This document shows positions 42,641 to 52,805 of a DNA stretch of 64,000 nt, piece by piece; the stretch's first letter is position 1, and each line of letters starts with the position of its first letter. The notes beneath the pieces are model-generated. The model had not been told where the DNA came from, did no database searches, and saw only the letters and a program-made list of their open reading frames with translations. Origin of the DNA: Isochrysis galbana (lineage: Eukaryota > Haptophyta > Isochrysidales > Isochrysidaceae); assembly GCA_018136815.1 (NCBI GenBank), contig CM030941.1:3599035-3663034 (forward strand), read 5' to 3'. Made by a program: the position numbers and the translations under genes.

Positions 42641-42669
42641 GGCCACGACTGGCTAGGACGAGCGAATCA

Positions 42670-42850
42670 GGCGAGCTTGTAGGGAAGAGAGTGTGTCAGC
42701 AAGGCAGTCGCTGCTTCTGGCATGCCATAAGGCATGCCAAGAGGATGGGTGGTTCGTGGTTCCTCCCCCACAGCGGGGGAGGAGTGGAGAGAGTGGGGGG
42801 CTCGTGCGCCCCCATCCATGGGTGAACCAAGTAACTTGTAGCTTGCCAAA
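42670..42850 (-). repeat. GC-rich palindrome-ended repeat (family 1), reverse copy
   Basis: On the minus strand it reads CAAGTTACTTGGTTCACCCA, then GAGCCCCCCACTCTCTCCAC, a CCCCGCTGTGGGGG stem, AACCACCCATCC, and TGGCATGCC. This is the order found at 37125-37250. It sits immediately after the plus-strand copy, giving an inverted arrangement. Confidence 0.6.
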
Positions 42851-43602
42851 TAAAAAGCAAAACCTTAGTTGAAGTTGAACATCTCCAGAGGGAAAACATA
42901 CCTTGAGGTGGCGGCGTTTCCCATGCCCATGCCCATGCCTAGCGCAAGCGTATAGCGCATAGCGCCCCTACCCAGTCATCTCTCCTCTCTGATGAGCTGC
43001 TCCTCACCCTCCCACGTAGCAGCCCCCCCCCCCCCCCCCCCTCTACACCTACGAGAGACCAATGTCCAAAGTGACCAAAACTCAAAACAGGACCATGGCG
43101 CATGGCGTGGGGACGTTCGGCGCGCGCGCCTGCGCCACCGTCCAAATACGCAGGGTCATATTGAGGCAGTTTCAAATACGGTGAATACGGTCTGTATTTG
43201 GCCTTCGTCCAAATATGGTAAATGCGTGTACGTATCTCCCATCAACCATCAAGGCTCAAGGCTCAAGGCTCGGGAGTTGACGTCGCTGATCGCTGATCGC
43301 TAGCTGATGGTGGCCATGACCATGACACCTGCGCCTCTGACGACGAGTGCCGGCAGCCCGAAGCACTCCGTGCAGAGCTGCGCAAGGTGCAGATGCAGCG
43401 GCTTACTTAGAGCCTTGCATGCTCGCTCGCTCGTTCGGGCCTTTTTGCGGTTGAGACGCCCACACACACTCACATACTCTACTCACAAATTTACTGGAGT
43501 ACTCCTACACGGGGGAGAAGAACCTATCACTCTTGAATTCACACTGCAAGAAAGAGGCAACGACGCCGCCTCTCTCTCTCTAGACGCGTCGGGGGGGCCG
43601 CT

Positions 43603-44563
43603 ATGGAGGATGAGCTGGCGGCGCTCGAGGCGGAGCTGACTCAGTTGGAGAAGTCTGCAGCGCCGGCGGTGACCGGCGTGTCCGCGGGTCCACGCGCACC
43701 CCAGGTCATCTCTTCGGCCCCTGTCCGCAGCGCGCCTCCCACAGCCGCACAGGCAGCCCGCTCGGCTACTGGTGTGCCGGCTGCACTGGCGCACCAAGAG
43801 GACGTCCGTTCCTCCACCACGCCGACGTCATCGGCGGGCCCAGCGTCCGCCTCGCTGGCCGTCGCCGCCAGCCGGCCAGCTTACCCGCCCTTTGGTGGTT
43901 ACGGTGCCGCTTCGTCTTCGGGAGGCCCTGCCCAAGTGCCTGTAGCACAGCAATGGTCAGCTCAACCCGCAGCAAGTAGCATGCCAACAAGTGAGATCAA
44001 GGCTAAAGTCACCGAGCGCTTCTGCGCCGGGAAGGCGTGGGTGGACAAGACTTTGGCCGAATGGCCCGAGGACGACTTCCGCATTTTCGTCGGCGACTTG
44101 GGCAATGAGACTACTGATGACGTGCTCTCTCACGCCTTTTCGCGGTATCCGTCTTTTCAAAAGGTGGTTTGGCAGCACCTCCCTTGCACACTCCTCCTTG
44201 CCGCCCGGTAGACTTGCGACGGCCTCGGCTAATACACTGATTCGGTCTGCATTGCACATGCAGGCCCGCGTCATCAGGAACAAAGAGACGTCCAAGTCGA
44301 TGGGGTACGGCTTTGTCTCGTTCAAAGATCCGTGGGACATGACCAAGGCCTTGCGCGAGATGAATGGCAAGTACATCGGTAATCGGCCCGTAAAGGTGCG
44401 CAAATCAAGCTGGAAGGAGCGCTGCGCAGAGAACTCTGCTGACCGGCAGCAATGGCATCACGCGCTCGCTGTCAACCACAAGAAGGAAAAGCGCAAGTTG
44501 CAGTCGGTCCTCGAACAGAAACGACCGCACGTGCACAAGAAGAAGAAGGGGATGCCGTGGTGA
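43603..44563 (+). CDS. RBM42: RNA-binding protein 42 homologue (RRM), two exons
   Basis: RRM protein related to animal RBM42, which binds hnRNP K and joins spliceosomal assemblies. Exons are 43603-44163 and 44264-44563, phase 0, giving 286 residues. A disordered Ala/Ser/Pro-rich N-terminus is followed by WVDKTLAEWPEDDFRIFVGD, which matches the family's stretch just ahead of the RRM. RNP2 is RIFVGDL and RNP1 is GYGFVSFKD, so the RRM spans about residues 157-240. The characteristic post-RRM sequence is REMNGKYIGNRPVKVRKSSW and a Lys-rich tail (HKKEKRKLQ, HKKKKGMPW). Reading past the donor would give a stop shortly after, at 44209. Confidence 0.9.
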
Positions 44564-45585
44564 AGGTAACACACGGGAATTCCTCCGCCTATCTTAGTGT
44601 TCCCGTGTTCGGGCTGCGTGAGATCGCTCGCAATTGTTCACCTTTGCTCGTTGAGAGGTGCACTTTGGGCGCAATACCACGGCAACGGATTGAATCAATG
44701 CGCCTGAGGTATCCCCGCCTTTTCGTCACTAGTGCTGGTATGGAAACCTGGGATGAGTGCCGCACGCCGAGGCAGTGCGTAAGCATTCGCAATGAGCTCT
44801 TCTACCCGCCGACAAGAGCTGTATCATCGTGGCATCGTGTAAGACCCGTCGTACTTATTGACGGCAACAGCACGATTGTGGTAGCTATGCTGCGGCGTGT
44901 AGGAGCGGCATACTATGTGCTAATGGTAGTGGATGGTGAGAAGGTAGGTGTGTGGTTTGGAGGTTGGAGGAGTAGCGCAGCTCCAAAAACACTATATATC
45001 GCTGCACGGTTTCAAAGACCACGTCCTCGAAAATCCATGTATTTCTAGGACTCTGGCCATGCCATGGGCTAATGCCTCAATGATATAGCGCTTAGGGAGA
45101 AGAGCGCGTGTGCGTGTGTGCGTGTGCCAACTTGAGGTCCCCCGTGCCTTTTTTTTTGACCCCATCGCCCCTCATCGCCCCTACTTGGGTAGAAAATTAG
45201 TGCTCCGCCTAGCACAGCTTTGACAATCGGAGGGGTAAAAAAAAATCTGAAGATTATTATGGGTTATGGGCTACAGGCTACAGCTACAAGATACACCTAC
45301 GACCTACGACACGAGCGCGAGCAAACGTTTTCGGGTCTGTGTGTTGGAATGGCGTCGAAAATGTGCGTATTTCTCATTAGATTTTGCCCAATATACCCAG
45401 TACCAGTAGCATACCCTGAGATCTCGTGATAAAACCTCAATCTTGACTTGGTGAATTTTCACCCTTAGAAGTGAAAAGCCCTGTTTGACCGCCCTAGGTT
45501 ATACTCACACAACAAGAAAACTCTGACGGCGAGAGTCTCTCGCGCGCACCACTCTCTCCTCTCGCCTCGCCCGTCGGCGGGCAGG
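44564..45585. other. Intergenic, with reverse family 3 terminus
   Basis: A family 3 end lies in reverse at 45237-45280 (AAAAAAAATCTGAAGATT, then TTATGGGCTACAGG). A second repeat at about 45420-45530 contains GAATTTTCACCCTTAG and TTTGACCGCCCTAGG. The open frame to 45048 overlapping the RBM42 end has no recognisable features. The last 100 bp should include the ankyrin gene promoter. Confidence 0.5.
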
Positions 45586-47539
45586 ATGAAGCCAGAGGAG
45601 CGGCTGCTCACGCTGGCGATACCGATCGGCTTCGTCGCCTTCACACTGCCACTGCTGTACACTGACACCAAACATCTATGGGTCGACACGCCTTCCCGGC
45701 AACACGAGGAGGCGACCGTGCCTCCTCCTCCCTCGTGGCAGCAGCACACTCCGGCGGACGACACGCCACACGGCCGCTTCCGGCACGCGGTCAACGCAGG
45801 CGACGTCGACGCTGCTGCCGCGCTGGTGCAGGAGCACGGTGACTCTCTGATCAATGAGGAGATCTTTCACGGCAATACCCCCCTCTTCGAGGCGGCGCGC
45901 GCGGGGCAGGCTGATATGGTGCGCTGGCTGGTTGAGCATGGCGCGGCCGTTGATGTGCCCAACGAGTGGGGGGACACACCCGTGAACGAGGCGGCGACGA
46001 TGGGCCACTTCGAAATCGTTTGGTATCTCGCGGAGCACGGTGCAGACCTTCACCGCAGGCAGGAGTCCATGCACACCGGTGTCCTGCTCGCTGCTGTCCG
46101 GCACCACTCTCTTGATGCGCTCTCCAAGCTCAAGGCTCGTGGGGTCGACCTGGACACGCGGCACTGGGGCGGCAACACTGCGCTTCACGACGCGGCCAAG
46201 AGCGGTGAGCTGAAGCTCGTGGATTGGCTCGTTGCGAATGGCGCGTCTATCGACGCCGCCAACGATATGGGCGCAACGCCTCTTAGCGATGCCGCGATGA
46301 TGGGCCACTTTGATGTGGTGTGGAGCCTCATCCATGCGGGTGCCTCGCTCAAGGATGAGAAGCAGCAGAGCACTCTCGCCCTCTCCGCCGTGCGCCATTC
46401 TAAGCTGGACCTCCTCACGCACCTGCACGAAGCCGGCATGGCGGTGGATGTTGCAGATGCCCATGGAGCAACTCCGCTAACCGAGGCCTGCCGCCACGGC
46501 AATGTGGCTGCAGCTGAGTGGCTACTTCAGCACGGTGCCAACGCGTCCGCCGCCAACGCGTACGGCGAGTCGCCTGTCGGTCTTGCAGCTTACGGGGGTC
46601 ACTTCGAGCTGATGTGGCGCCTCCATGAAATGGGGGCTCCGCTCGATGTCAGCGTCGATGGCGGCTCGACGCCGCTCATGTCTGCCGTGTACTTCGAGAA
46701 GGAATCAGAAGTCAAACAATTGCTAGCCAAGGGGCTTGATGCCGACTATGCGACGGCCCGGGGGGACTCGCCGCTCTCGATTGCCGCCTCCAAAGGTAAT
46801 TCTCGCCTCGCAAAGCTGCTGGTAGAGCACGGCGCAACGCTCGGCCCTCGCGGAAAGCGTGGCGACACGCCTCTGCATCGTGCGGCTCGCTTCCGGAGGT
46901 TTGAGACGGCTTTTTTCCTTGTGAAGGAGGCTAAGGCGCCTGTGGACACTTTGAATAGGAAGGGCGACACGCCATTACTCGAGGCGGCACGCGCAGGGTC
47001 GACGCAGGTGAAACCGCCTTTTCTTGAGCATTGCCCATCTCAGCGGGTACTCTCGTGCTGTTATCAGGGAGGGGATCAATTGATGGCCGCCTCGCTCAAC
47101 ACAGCCGCACCTACTTGCATATGCACGTCTTTCATCCAGCGCTCGTACAAAAGGCCCGCCCTTGCGAGGGGCGTTCGAGTCTTTTTAGTCTGACTGTCTC
47201 ATGCCACCCTCCGCACGTTCCCACGCGTAGATTGTGGAGCTTCTCATTCAAAATGGTGCGGACATCAATCACCGCAACCCGCAGGGGATGACCCCGTTTC
47301 TCGAGGCGGCAGATTCAGCGGCGCTGCGCACCTTGCAAGCGCTACACCGCGCAGGTGCTGATATTCACGCTACTGATGAGCACGGTGACGGCGCCCTCGA
47401 GATTGCACGATGGGGACATGATGTCGAACGGGTGCGGGACTGGTTGCACACTATCGGTCTCAAAACTGCTCCAACCCATGTGGAAGGGAGAGAGGAAGGG
47501 GTGCATGACTCACACGAGAACCCAAAATATCATGATTGA
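45586..47539 (+). CDS. Membrane-anchored ankyrin-repeat protein, two exons
   Basis: Exons are 45586-47007 and 47231-47539, phase 0, giving 576 residues. One hydrophobic N-terminal segment (LTLAIPIGFVAFTLPLLY, residues about 8-25) may be a signal anchor. From about residue 60 to the end there are roughly thirteen ankyrin repeats, for example NTPLFEAARAGQADMVRWLV, DTPVNEAATMGHFEIVWYLA, NTALHDAAKSGELKLVDWLV, ATPLTEACRHGNVAAAEWLL, DTPLHRAARFRRFETAFFLV and MTPFLEAADSAALRTLQALH. Alternate repeats resemble each other more than neighbours do (GDTPVNEAATMGHFEIVWYL and ATPLSDAAMMGHFDVVWSLI), which suggests growth by duplication of a repeat pair or triplet. It is probably a protein-interaction scaffold; the partner is unknown. 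Confidence 0.85.
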
Positions 47540-47999
47540 TATGAGCGTAGAGGCGACGTTTCCGATGAGGGCGAGGGTTTCTCTGCCCTGTAGGATAGGT
47601 GCTGTAGGCCGGGTAAGCTCTTGTCGAGTCATCTAGGCAAGGGTCGAAAGCAGACTTCGGATCAACTGGTCCTTCGCATCAGGGTGAGCTAGATTAGAGA
47701 TGAGGGACGGAGGCGGTAGCACGTTGTCGGGGGTAACCTGCATAAGTGGGGGAACCATCAACAATAAATTGATGGGGCGACCGCCTACACGGCGCGCGAT
47801 CCACCTGCTCTACATCATAGATGCTCCATTAGGCTGATGTTAGGTCCTGATATCATGATATTAGGTCCTCTAGACCTGATGACCTGATGGCTTGATATAA
47901 GGTCATGACGTGGTCAGGCGACTATAAATATAATTGACAATTAAATTCTCTTGTAGTAGTAGTCGTACACTTGGCGCGAAAAACAGCGGGGGAAAGGGG

Positions 48000-48545
48000 G
48001 GATGGGTGGTTCTCGCCCCTAATGAGGGCATGAGGGGATGAGGGGAGTCAAGATTGTGAGGAGGGGCGTCCCCTCCACCCCTCCATGGCGACCAAACATA
48101 GAAGCAAGATTAGCGTCTGAGGGTATAATTAATGATCAATGATCAGCAATGCAGAAGTATAAGTAAGCTATTTTTTTGATATTCCACTACTATACTTATA
48201 ATATCGCGTAACAACCTGATATTAGGCTGAGAATAGGACCTGATATCATGCTAAGGGAGCCGAAACCTGCTGACCTGATACCTAACGGAGCATCTATGCT
48301 CTACATGGCTACTATAACTGAGTTTTTACTTAGTTCGCCACATGGGACATGGGGGAGGCGCCCCGTGCACTCCTCCCGGGCTCCAATTCCCCCGCCTTTG
48401 CGCCCTCCGGGGGGCCGTCGTCGGTCACTCTCAGCTCTCAGCCTCTGTCTCTTGGCATGAGCTGAGCATTCACACCCTGACCCAGACCCCCAGTGGGCGC
48501 GGGTCAGGAGACGCACTGCCGCCGCCGCCGCCCTCATTGGGCTTC
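48000..48545. repeat. Family 1 repeat pieces in opposite orientations
   Basis: 48000-48110 reads on the minus strand as GGTCGCCATGGAGGGG, GACTCCCCTCATCCCCTCAT and GGGGCGAGAACCACCC, like 26660-26740. 48300-48545 reads on the plus strand TAACTGAGTTTTTACTTAGT, TCGCCACATGGGACATGGGG, and later CAGACCCCCAGTGGGCGCGG, matching 10985-11150 in reverse. Confidence 0.6.
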
Positions 48546-49499
48546 AAAATCAAGCTTGGTCTCCACTGAAGGTCGAAAAGAACCCATGCCAAAGAGCATT
48601 TCATCTCGTGGGAGCAATTTCTAGGGAGCTCATCATGAGCCTCAAATCGTTTCCTCAGGTGTTTGCGGCAATTCGTAGGACAACGCCGTTTTTTGCCGGG
48701 AAGGCTTCCGCGAGTGGCAAATAACTCATAATGCTTTGAGAATGGTGTCTTGAGCCTCTAGGAGGACTCAATGAGGGCAATGAGATGAACACAGAAACCA
48801 AATCCTAGCTCCCCATTCCTAGATTGAACCGTGTCTTCATAGTTCACAACGTCGTCCTACATTATAGGACTCGTCCTATAAAGCTGGGTACCTTTATTTA
48901 TCCGATTACGACAGACACAGACAGAGCCTGCGAGCACCAGCGCCATGCCGCGGCGAGGTGAAGCCCTCTTGCCCCCGGGCTCGCAGCCATTGCCATCCCC
49001 ATGCCTGCCCGAGCAAATGCGCGACGCGCGAGCTACGGGCTCGCGTTTGCGCCGCTCGCTCAGCTCGCCGCCCATGTGAAAGAATGCTGCAGGATGATGG
49101 CATGGAGGCCAAGTACACCAAGGACCACATCTACGCGATGGCAAGTCGCCCGGAGCGAGAGCCACGGCAAGTGGCGCGGCAGGCTGCTGCGACTACAAGC
49201 CGATCGGCCCCTGGGCAACAGTCGATCGCTGCGGCATTTGGCCTGGCCAACACTGGAGTGATTGGCGCAGCGAGCAACAAGCAACCTGGCTCCTTTGGGT
49301 CAAGATTGCCCGAAAGGAGGAAACCTGGAATCTAGACCTGACAAACAGGATAGAAGGAACGAAACGAGAACTCGAATTCTAGATCGCTAGGGACGAACCC
49401 TACCAACCTAGATGTACCTGAGCTTCACCGTGTGGCCGCACGGCGAAGGACCTGGAAATAAGAGCCTGAGCCTGGAAATCGCATCATCTAGGATGAGTG

Positions 49500-49760
49500 C
49501 GACATTGGTGCCTTCCTGTCGGTGGTCTGTTGCTCAGTGGTGGAGAGGGGGGTCAGTGCGAGCGAGGGCCAGTGCATGCGAGTGCGTGCGGCGCGCGGCG
49601 CGCGCTCGGCGAGGGTCTGGGCCAGAGTGATGTCAGCTCAGCCCCTGCCAACAGGCAGGGGCTGAGGTTGAGTGTGCAGGCCCACCCAGGGGGTGTCTGC
49701 GAGAGAGAGGGAGAGGGAGGGAGAGGGAGAGGGCGAGGGAGAGGGAGAGCGGCGGTGGGA
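49500..49760 (+). repeat. GC-rich repeat (family 1) partial copy
   Basis: Contains GGGGGGTCAGTGCGAG, CAGCTCAGCCCCTGCCAACA, GGCAGGGGCTGAGG (a stem-loop) and CCCACCCAGGGGGTGTCTGC. This parallels 42430-42590. Confidence 0.6.
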
Positions 49761-50164
49761 GCGAGGCCTATCTCAAAATGTCTAAGTGTGTATGTACGAG
49801 ATGTGTGACGGTGTGATTGTGTGGTAGGTGTAGAATCATATATCATATCGACATTTTCATAGTAACCAGCGCACGCTATGTGTATGTAAACAATATACTA
49901 CTACACCTAATAATTTGTGCTGCAGATTACACACACGCCGCCGATCTACGTACGACTACGTCAGAGACAAAGCTCCGCCGACCGCCGCTACTACCCTTAG
50001 TACTGGTAGTAGGCCAAAACTGCTACTATGTTACATACATAGTAGTAGTGCTCGAGTGCTACTATGTTACATAGTAGTAGCTCCAGTGCGGGGTTGGTAG
50101 CCTTGGTAATATAGTACCAAGCTACTATATTCACAGCCTTAAAATACCGCGAGGGCATGCTAGC

Positions 50165-50275
50165 GGTATTTATAGCGCACAATTGGATATTTTTCTGGAT
50201 ATTTGGGTAAATTACAGTATATTTTGTGGATATTTTTGCTGGATATTTGGGTCCGATTTTGTGGATATTTCTGCC
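50165..50275. repeat. Array of GGATATTT motifs
   Basis: The motif GGATATTT occurs five times, each followed by TTCTG, GGG or GCTGG-like sequence, for example GCTGGATATTTGGGT. This is the reverse orientation of the AAATATCC arrays near 9.9 and 10.6 kb. Confidence 0.55.
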
Positions 50276-50304
50276 AAGGCCTTAGTCGGGTCGAGGTCTC
50301 TAGT

Positions 50305-50475
50305 AAAAAAAAAAGATCTGAAGGTTTAGGGCTACACACCTATTGCTAGACAGCGCATACTATTGCTACTGAACATCAGCCAGCGCCCTTATCTCCCTTC
50401 TCTCCGCCCCCTCGCCTTCCCCCCCTCGTTCCTTTGTCTTTGGTGTCGGGGGTGCGGCCCTGGTACACGACCTAG
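50305..50475 (-). repeat. SINE-like repeat (family 3), reverse copy
   Basis: Minus-strand order is GTACCAGGGCCGCACCCCCG, ACACCAAAGACAAAGGAACG, a G-rich block, AATAGGTGTGTAGCCCTAAA, CCTTCAGATC and a T run. It is clearly related to 21225-21395. Confidence 0.65.
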
Positions 50476-51179
50476 GGCCCGGCTTTGGGTGTGGGTTCCG
50501 GGCCGGCCTTTTGGATTTATGTTATTGGTTGGGTAAAGGTTCGAGGTCTCTAGTAGCTAGTAGCCAGGTAGCCGCGTGCGCGCGATGTGAGGAGCTGGGT
50601 GGGCTGCGCAGGCAACGACGCCAGAGGGTTAGAGGGTGGTCGGATTGTCGGCGGCCCCACACGGCGGCCTGCATCCGGCTGGAATCAAGAATCAAATACC
50701 ACATGCAGCTTAGATAATAAGGAACCGACCCCCCCGCGGGCGCGACCGCAAATTCTTACGTAGAGCACGATCGCGCGTGACGGAGGGGGGGAGCAGGAGC
50801 AAGGAGGGCGAATCGCGAACCCAACCCTTATTAATAGTTAAAATTAAAAAGCTCCTGTTTGCTGACCGCCCTACATCTTCAACTTCAAAGGATGTTGACT
50901 CCATTTGAATGTTGTTCTCTTTATTTCAAGTCTCCTCATATTTGCATGACTTGAAACTCATCATAAGCAAATTTGAAACTCACCATAAGCAAATTCCAGG
51001 CAAGGAGCCCATTCAAGCCTCAGAGAACAAGTCATATCCAGGACTTGTCGACTCCGTGCCGACGTGCTTTTCTAGATATTCCCTCTTCCAGCCGTCAGTC
51101 GGGGTAGGGTGATACGCTACGGCGAGCGTGTCCTCGCTGCCATCCCACCATGAGAGCTCTATGAAGCACAACGGCTTGC

Positions 51180-51245
51180 AGCCTCTCTTGTCAACTCTTG
51201 ACGTCCACGGCGATATACCGCTTGAGCCACTGACGCACCCCATAA
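51180..51245 (-). pseudogene. Leftover duplicate of the hydrolase C-terminus
   Basis: The minus strand encodes VRQWLKRYIAVDVKS followed by a stop, about 100 bp downstream of the real end VREWLKRYVSAEAKS. Only the final 15-20 codons are visible. It is probably a tandem partial duplication. Confidence 0.55.
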
Positions 51246-51293
51246 CGGGAGCGCTACAAGGTACAACCCACAACGGTTCGCCACCAGCTCTCG

Positions 51294-51992
51294 TCAACTC
51301 TTGGCTTCCGCAGAGACATACCGCTTCAGCCACTCACGGACGTGACTAGCCACAAGCGGGGATATCTCGTGCCCGCAATCCGGATCTTCAACGTACTCGA
51401 AGTTAGCGTGCGGCATCCACGACGTGAACAGCCGGGAGTTTTCTCTGCCAACAGCTACGACAGTCACCAAATCGTCCGCTCCGTGTGATGCAAAGATAGG
51501 TAAGTTTTTGAGCTGTGCTGCGTCGGCGAGCCGAGAGTTGAGAGGGGTCCCCTTCTGCAACAACTCAGGAAACAAGCGGCCTGAAAGCGCCATGCCGCCG
51601 GCAATGAGCGCAGGACGCGCCCAGCGACTCAATAAGGTCGTCCATACCATGGTCGCACCCTGTGAAAAGCCGAGCAGGAAGACTCGTTGGGGATCCGTTC
51701 CGAATATGTCTGGCGCGGTCTGTATGAACGAGAGCACTTTATCGGATGAGGCCGCGACAGTCTCCTCCAACGCGACCTTCTCGGGCGCCGCCGAGTAGCC
51801 CTCGAACCAGCGGAAGCCTCCAAACGGAGCCTGCAGAGGCGCGCGAAGCGAGACAACAACGACGTCGGGAGGTGCCAGCTGGCCGACGGCATTGAGCAGT
51901 CCGTGCTCATTGTCTCCCGTCCCATGAAGAAGTAATAGGAGCGCCGGTGCTGCGCTACAAGTGGCGGCGGCCGGGCGGATTGCGTGGCGCAT
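51294..51992 (-). CDS. Alpha/beta-hydrolase, carboxylesterase/phospholipase type
   Basis: Serine hydrolase of the phospholipase/carboxylesterase (Abhydrolase_2, acyl-protein-thioesterase-like) group. The first in-frame ATG is at 51992, giving 232 residues, the normal length. The oxyanion-hole region is LLLLHGTGDNEHG. The nucleophile elbow is LGFSQGA (Ser110). The acid is in FASHGADDLV (Asp173 or Asp174) and the catalytic His is in DPDCGHEISP (His208). The early YxAP-type substrate loop reads LRAPLQAPFGGFRWFEGY. No targeting signal is obvious in this model, but an upstream exon could exist in the 52.0-52.4 kb stretch. A small duplicated C-terminal piece lies just downstream. Confidence 0.85.
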   Translation of the reverse strand: MRHAIRPAAATCSAAPALLLLLHGTGDNEHGLLNAVGQLAPPDVVVVSLRAPLQAPFGGFRWFEGYSAAPEKVALEETVAASSDKVLSFIQTAPDIFGTDPQRVFLLGFSQGATMVWTTLLSRWARPALIAGGMALSGRLFPELLQKGTPLNSRLADAAQLKNLPIFASHGADDLVTVVAVGRENSRLFTSWMPHANFEYVEDPDCGHEISPLVASHVREWLKRYVSAEAKS

Positions 51993-52257
51993 CGGCAGCG
52001 GCAGGGTGGCGCTCGACACCGCACAGTAAGAATCAACTAGAATAGATCCTCTCCCCTCCCACGGTCGTCTCTGTCGGCCTAGTGGCCGCGGTCTTCTTCC
52101 TCCTCTCCACTTGCTACTTTCGCCTCCCTTGGCTCATCGATCAGCGCCGGATCTGGCACTGTCAGAGAAAGGAGGAGGGCCGCGAGGGCAGCCTCAACGC
52201 GGAGGCTCGTCAGCCACGCGTGGACGGCCACGTCGGTGAGCTGGTCTTGGTCTTGGT

Positions 52258-52345
52258 TCTCGATGCCGAGTTCGAGTGACGAGTCCAACCAGCGACGCCG
52301 TAATCGCGCGCGACGCGCCCCCATGCCCAAGCCGCGTCGGAATCG
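52258..52345 (-). repeat. GCCGATTTCGACGCGGCTTGG repeat, reverse copy
   Basis: Reverse-complement relative of 52738-52805 and 63888-63965. All share GACGCGGCTTGG and GGGGCGCGTCGCGCGCG. The pair at 52.3 and 52.8 kb flanks about 390 bp as an inverted repeat. Confidence 0.55.
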
Positions 52346-52737
52346 GCAGCGGCGGCGCCCCAGAGCACGCGCGCTAACGTCCGCCGTTGGAGGCCCGGAG
52401 AGTCCAACTTCGAAGCGAGCCCGGGCGTGCTCATGTGCTCATCGAGGACCGGTACCGGTACACACCGCCTGCCACTGGAGACTCCAACACCCAGCCCCTA
52501 GGTAGAGCACAAGGGGACGTGCCGCAAGGCAGGTGGAGGGGGGATAAGGGAAGCGGGCGAGGCTACATAGGCGGTTAGCGGGGTCGCGCGCGCGGCGAGA
52601 ATATTAAGAAGTTTTTTTTTCAAGCCACAGGGGGCCGCGCTGCGGCCTCCCTGTGATATAAATAACGTTATCGTCCTCCTCTCCCTCTCTGGCCTCCGCC
52701 GGCGGACGTTAGCGCGCGTGCTTTCGGGCGCCGCGAC

Positions 52738-52805
52738 GGCCGATTTCGACGCGGCTTGGGGGCGCGTCGCGCGCGAATGGCGTCGCTGGCTGGGCGGCAC
52801 CTGAG
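52738..52805 (+). repeat. GCCGATTTCGACGCGGCTTGG repeat, forward copy
   Basis: In one frame it reads ADFDAAWGRVAREWRRWLGG and then a stop. The reverse copy at 52258-52345 reads ADSDAAWAWGRVARDYGVAG on its own strand. The repeat may therefore derive from coding sequence. Confidence 0.5.

Larger units (their letters stand above)
41586..43602. other. Intergenic, several family 1 repeat copies
   Basis: Repeat copies lie at 41815-42070, 42255-42640 and, reversed, 42670-42850. A C tract is at 43022-43041, and AAATACG/AAATATG motifs lie at 43143-43222. No gene was recognised. Confidence 0.55.
47540..51293. other. Long repeat-rich intergenic region
   Basis: This 3.7 kb contains reverse family 1 pieces (48000-48110), a family 1 copy at 48300-48545, another at 49500-49760 ending in GAGAGGGAGAGG repeats, a GGATATTT array (50165-50275), a reverse family 3 copy (50305-50475) and a TGACCGCCCTA motif at 50861. 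Between 47820 and 48250 the sequence CTGATATCATGATATTAGG recurs several times. A frame at 48958-49335 (ending GQQSIAAAFGLANTGVIG) could be a stray exon, but nothing anchors it. Confidence 0.5.

Noticed and set aside
44452-45048. 198-codon plus-strand frame overlapping the RBM42 end
   Set aside because: Overlaps a well-supported gene in another frame, begins inside it, and has no recognisable features or splice continuity.
48958-49335. 125-codon frame ending GQQSIAAAFGLANTG as the missing end of the 41-kb zinc-finger protein
   Set aside because: The complete RBM42 and ankyrin genes lie between them on the same strand, so they cannot belong to one transcript; the similarity is only impressionistic.
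50525-50560. Possible tRNA B box GGTTCGAGGTC
   Set aside because: No matching acceptor stem, anticodon arm or A box could be drawn around it.
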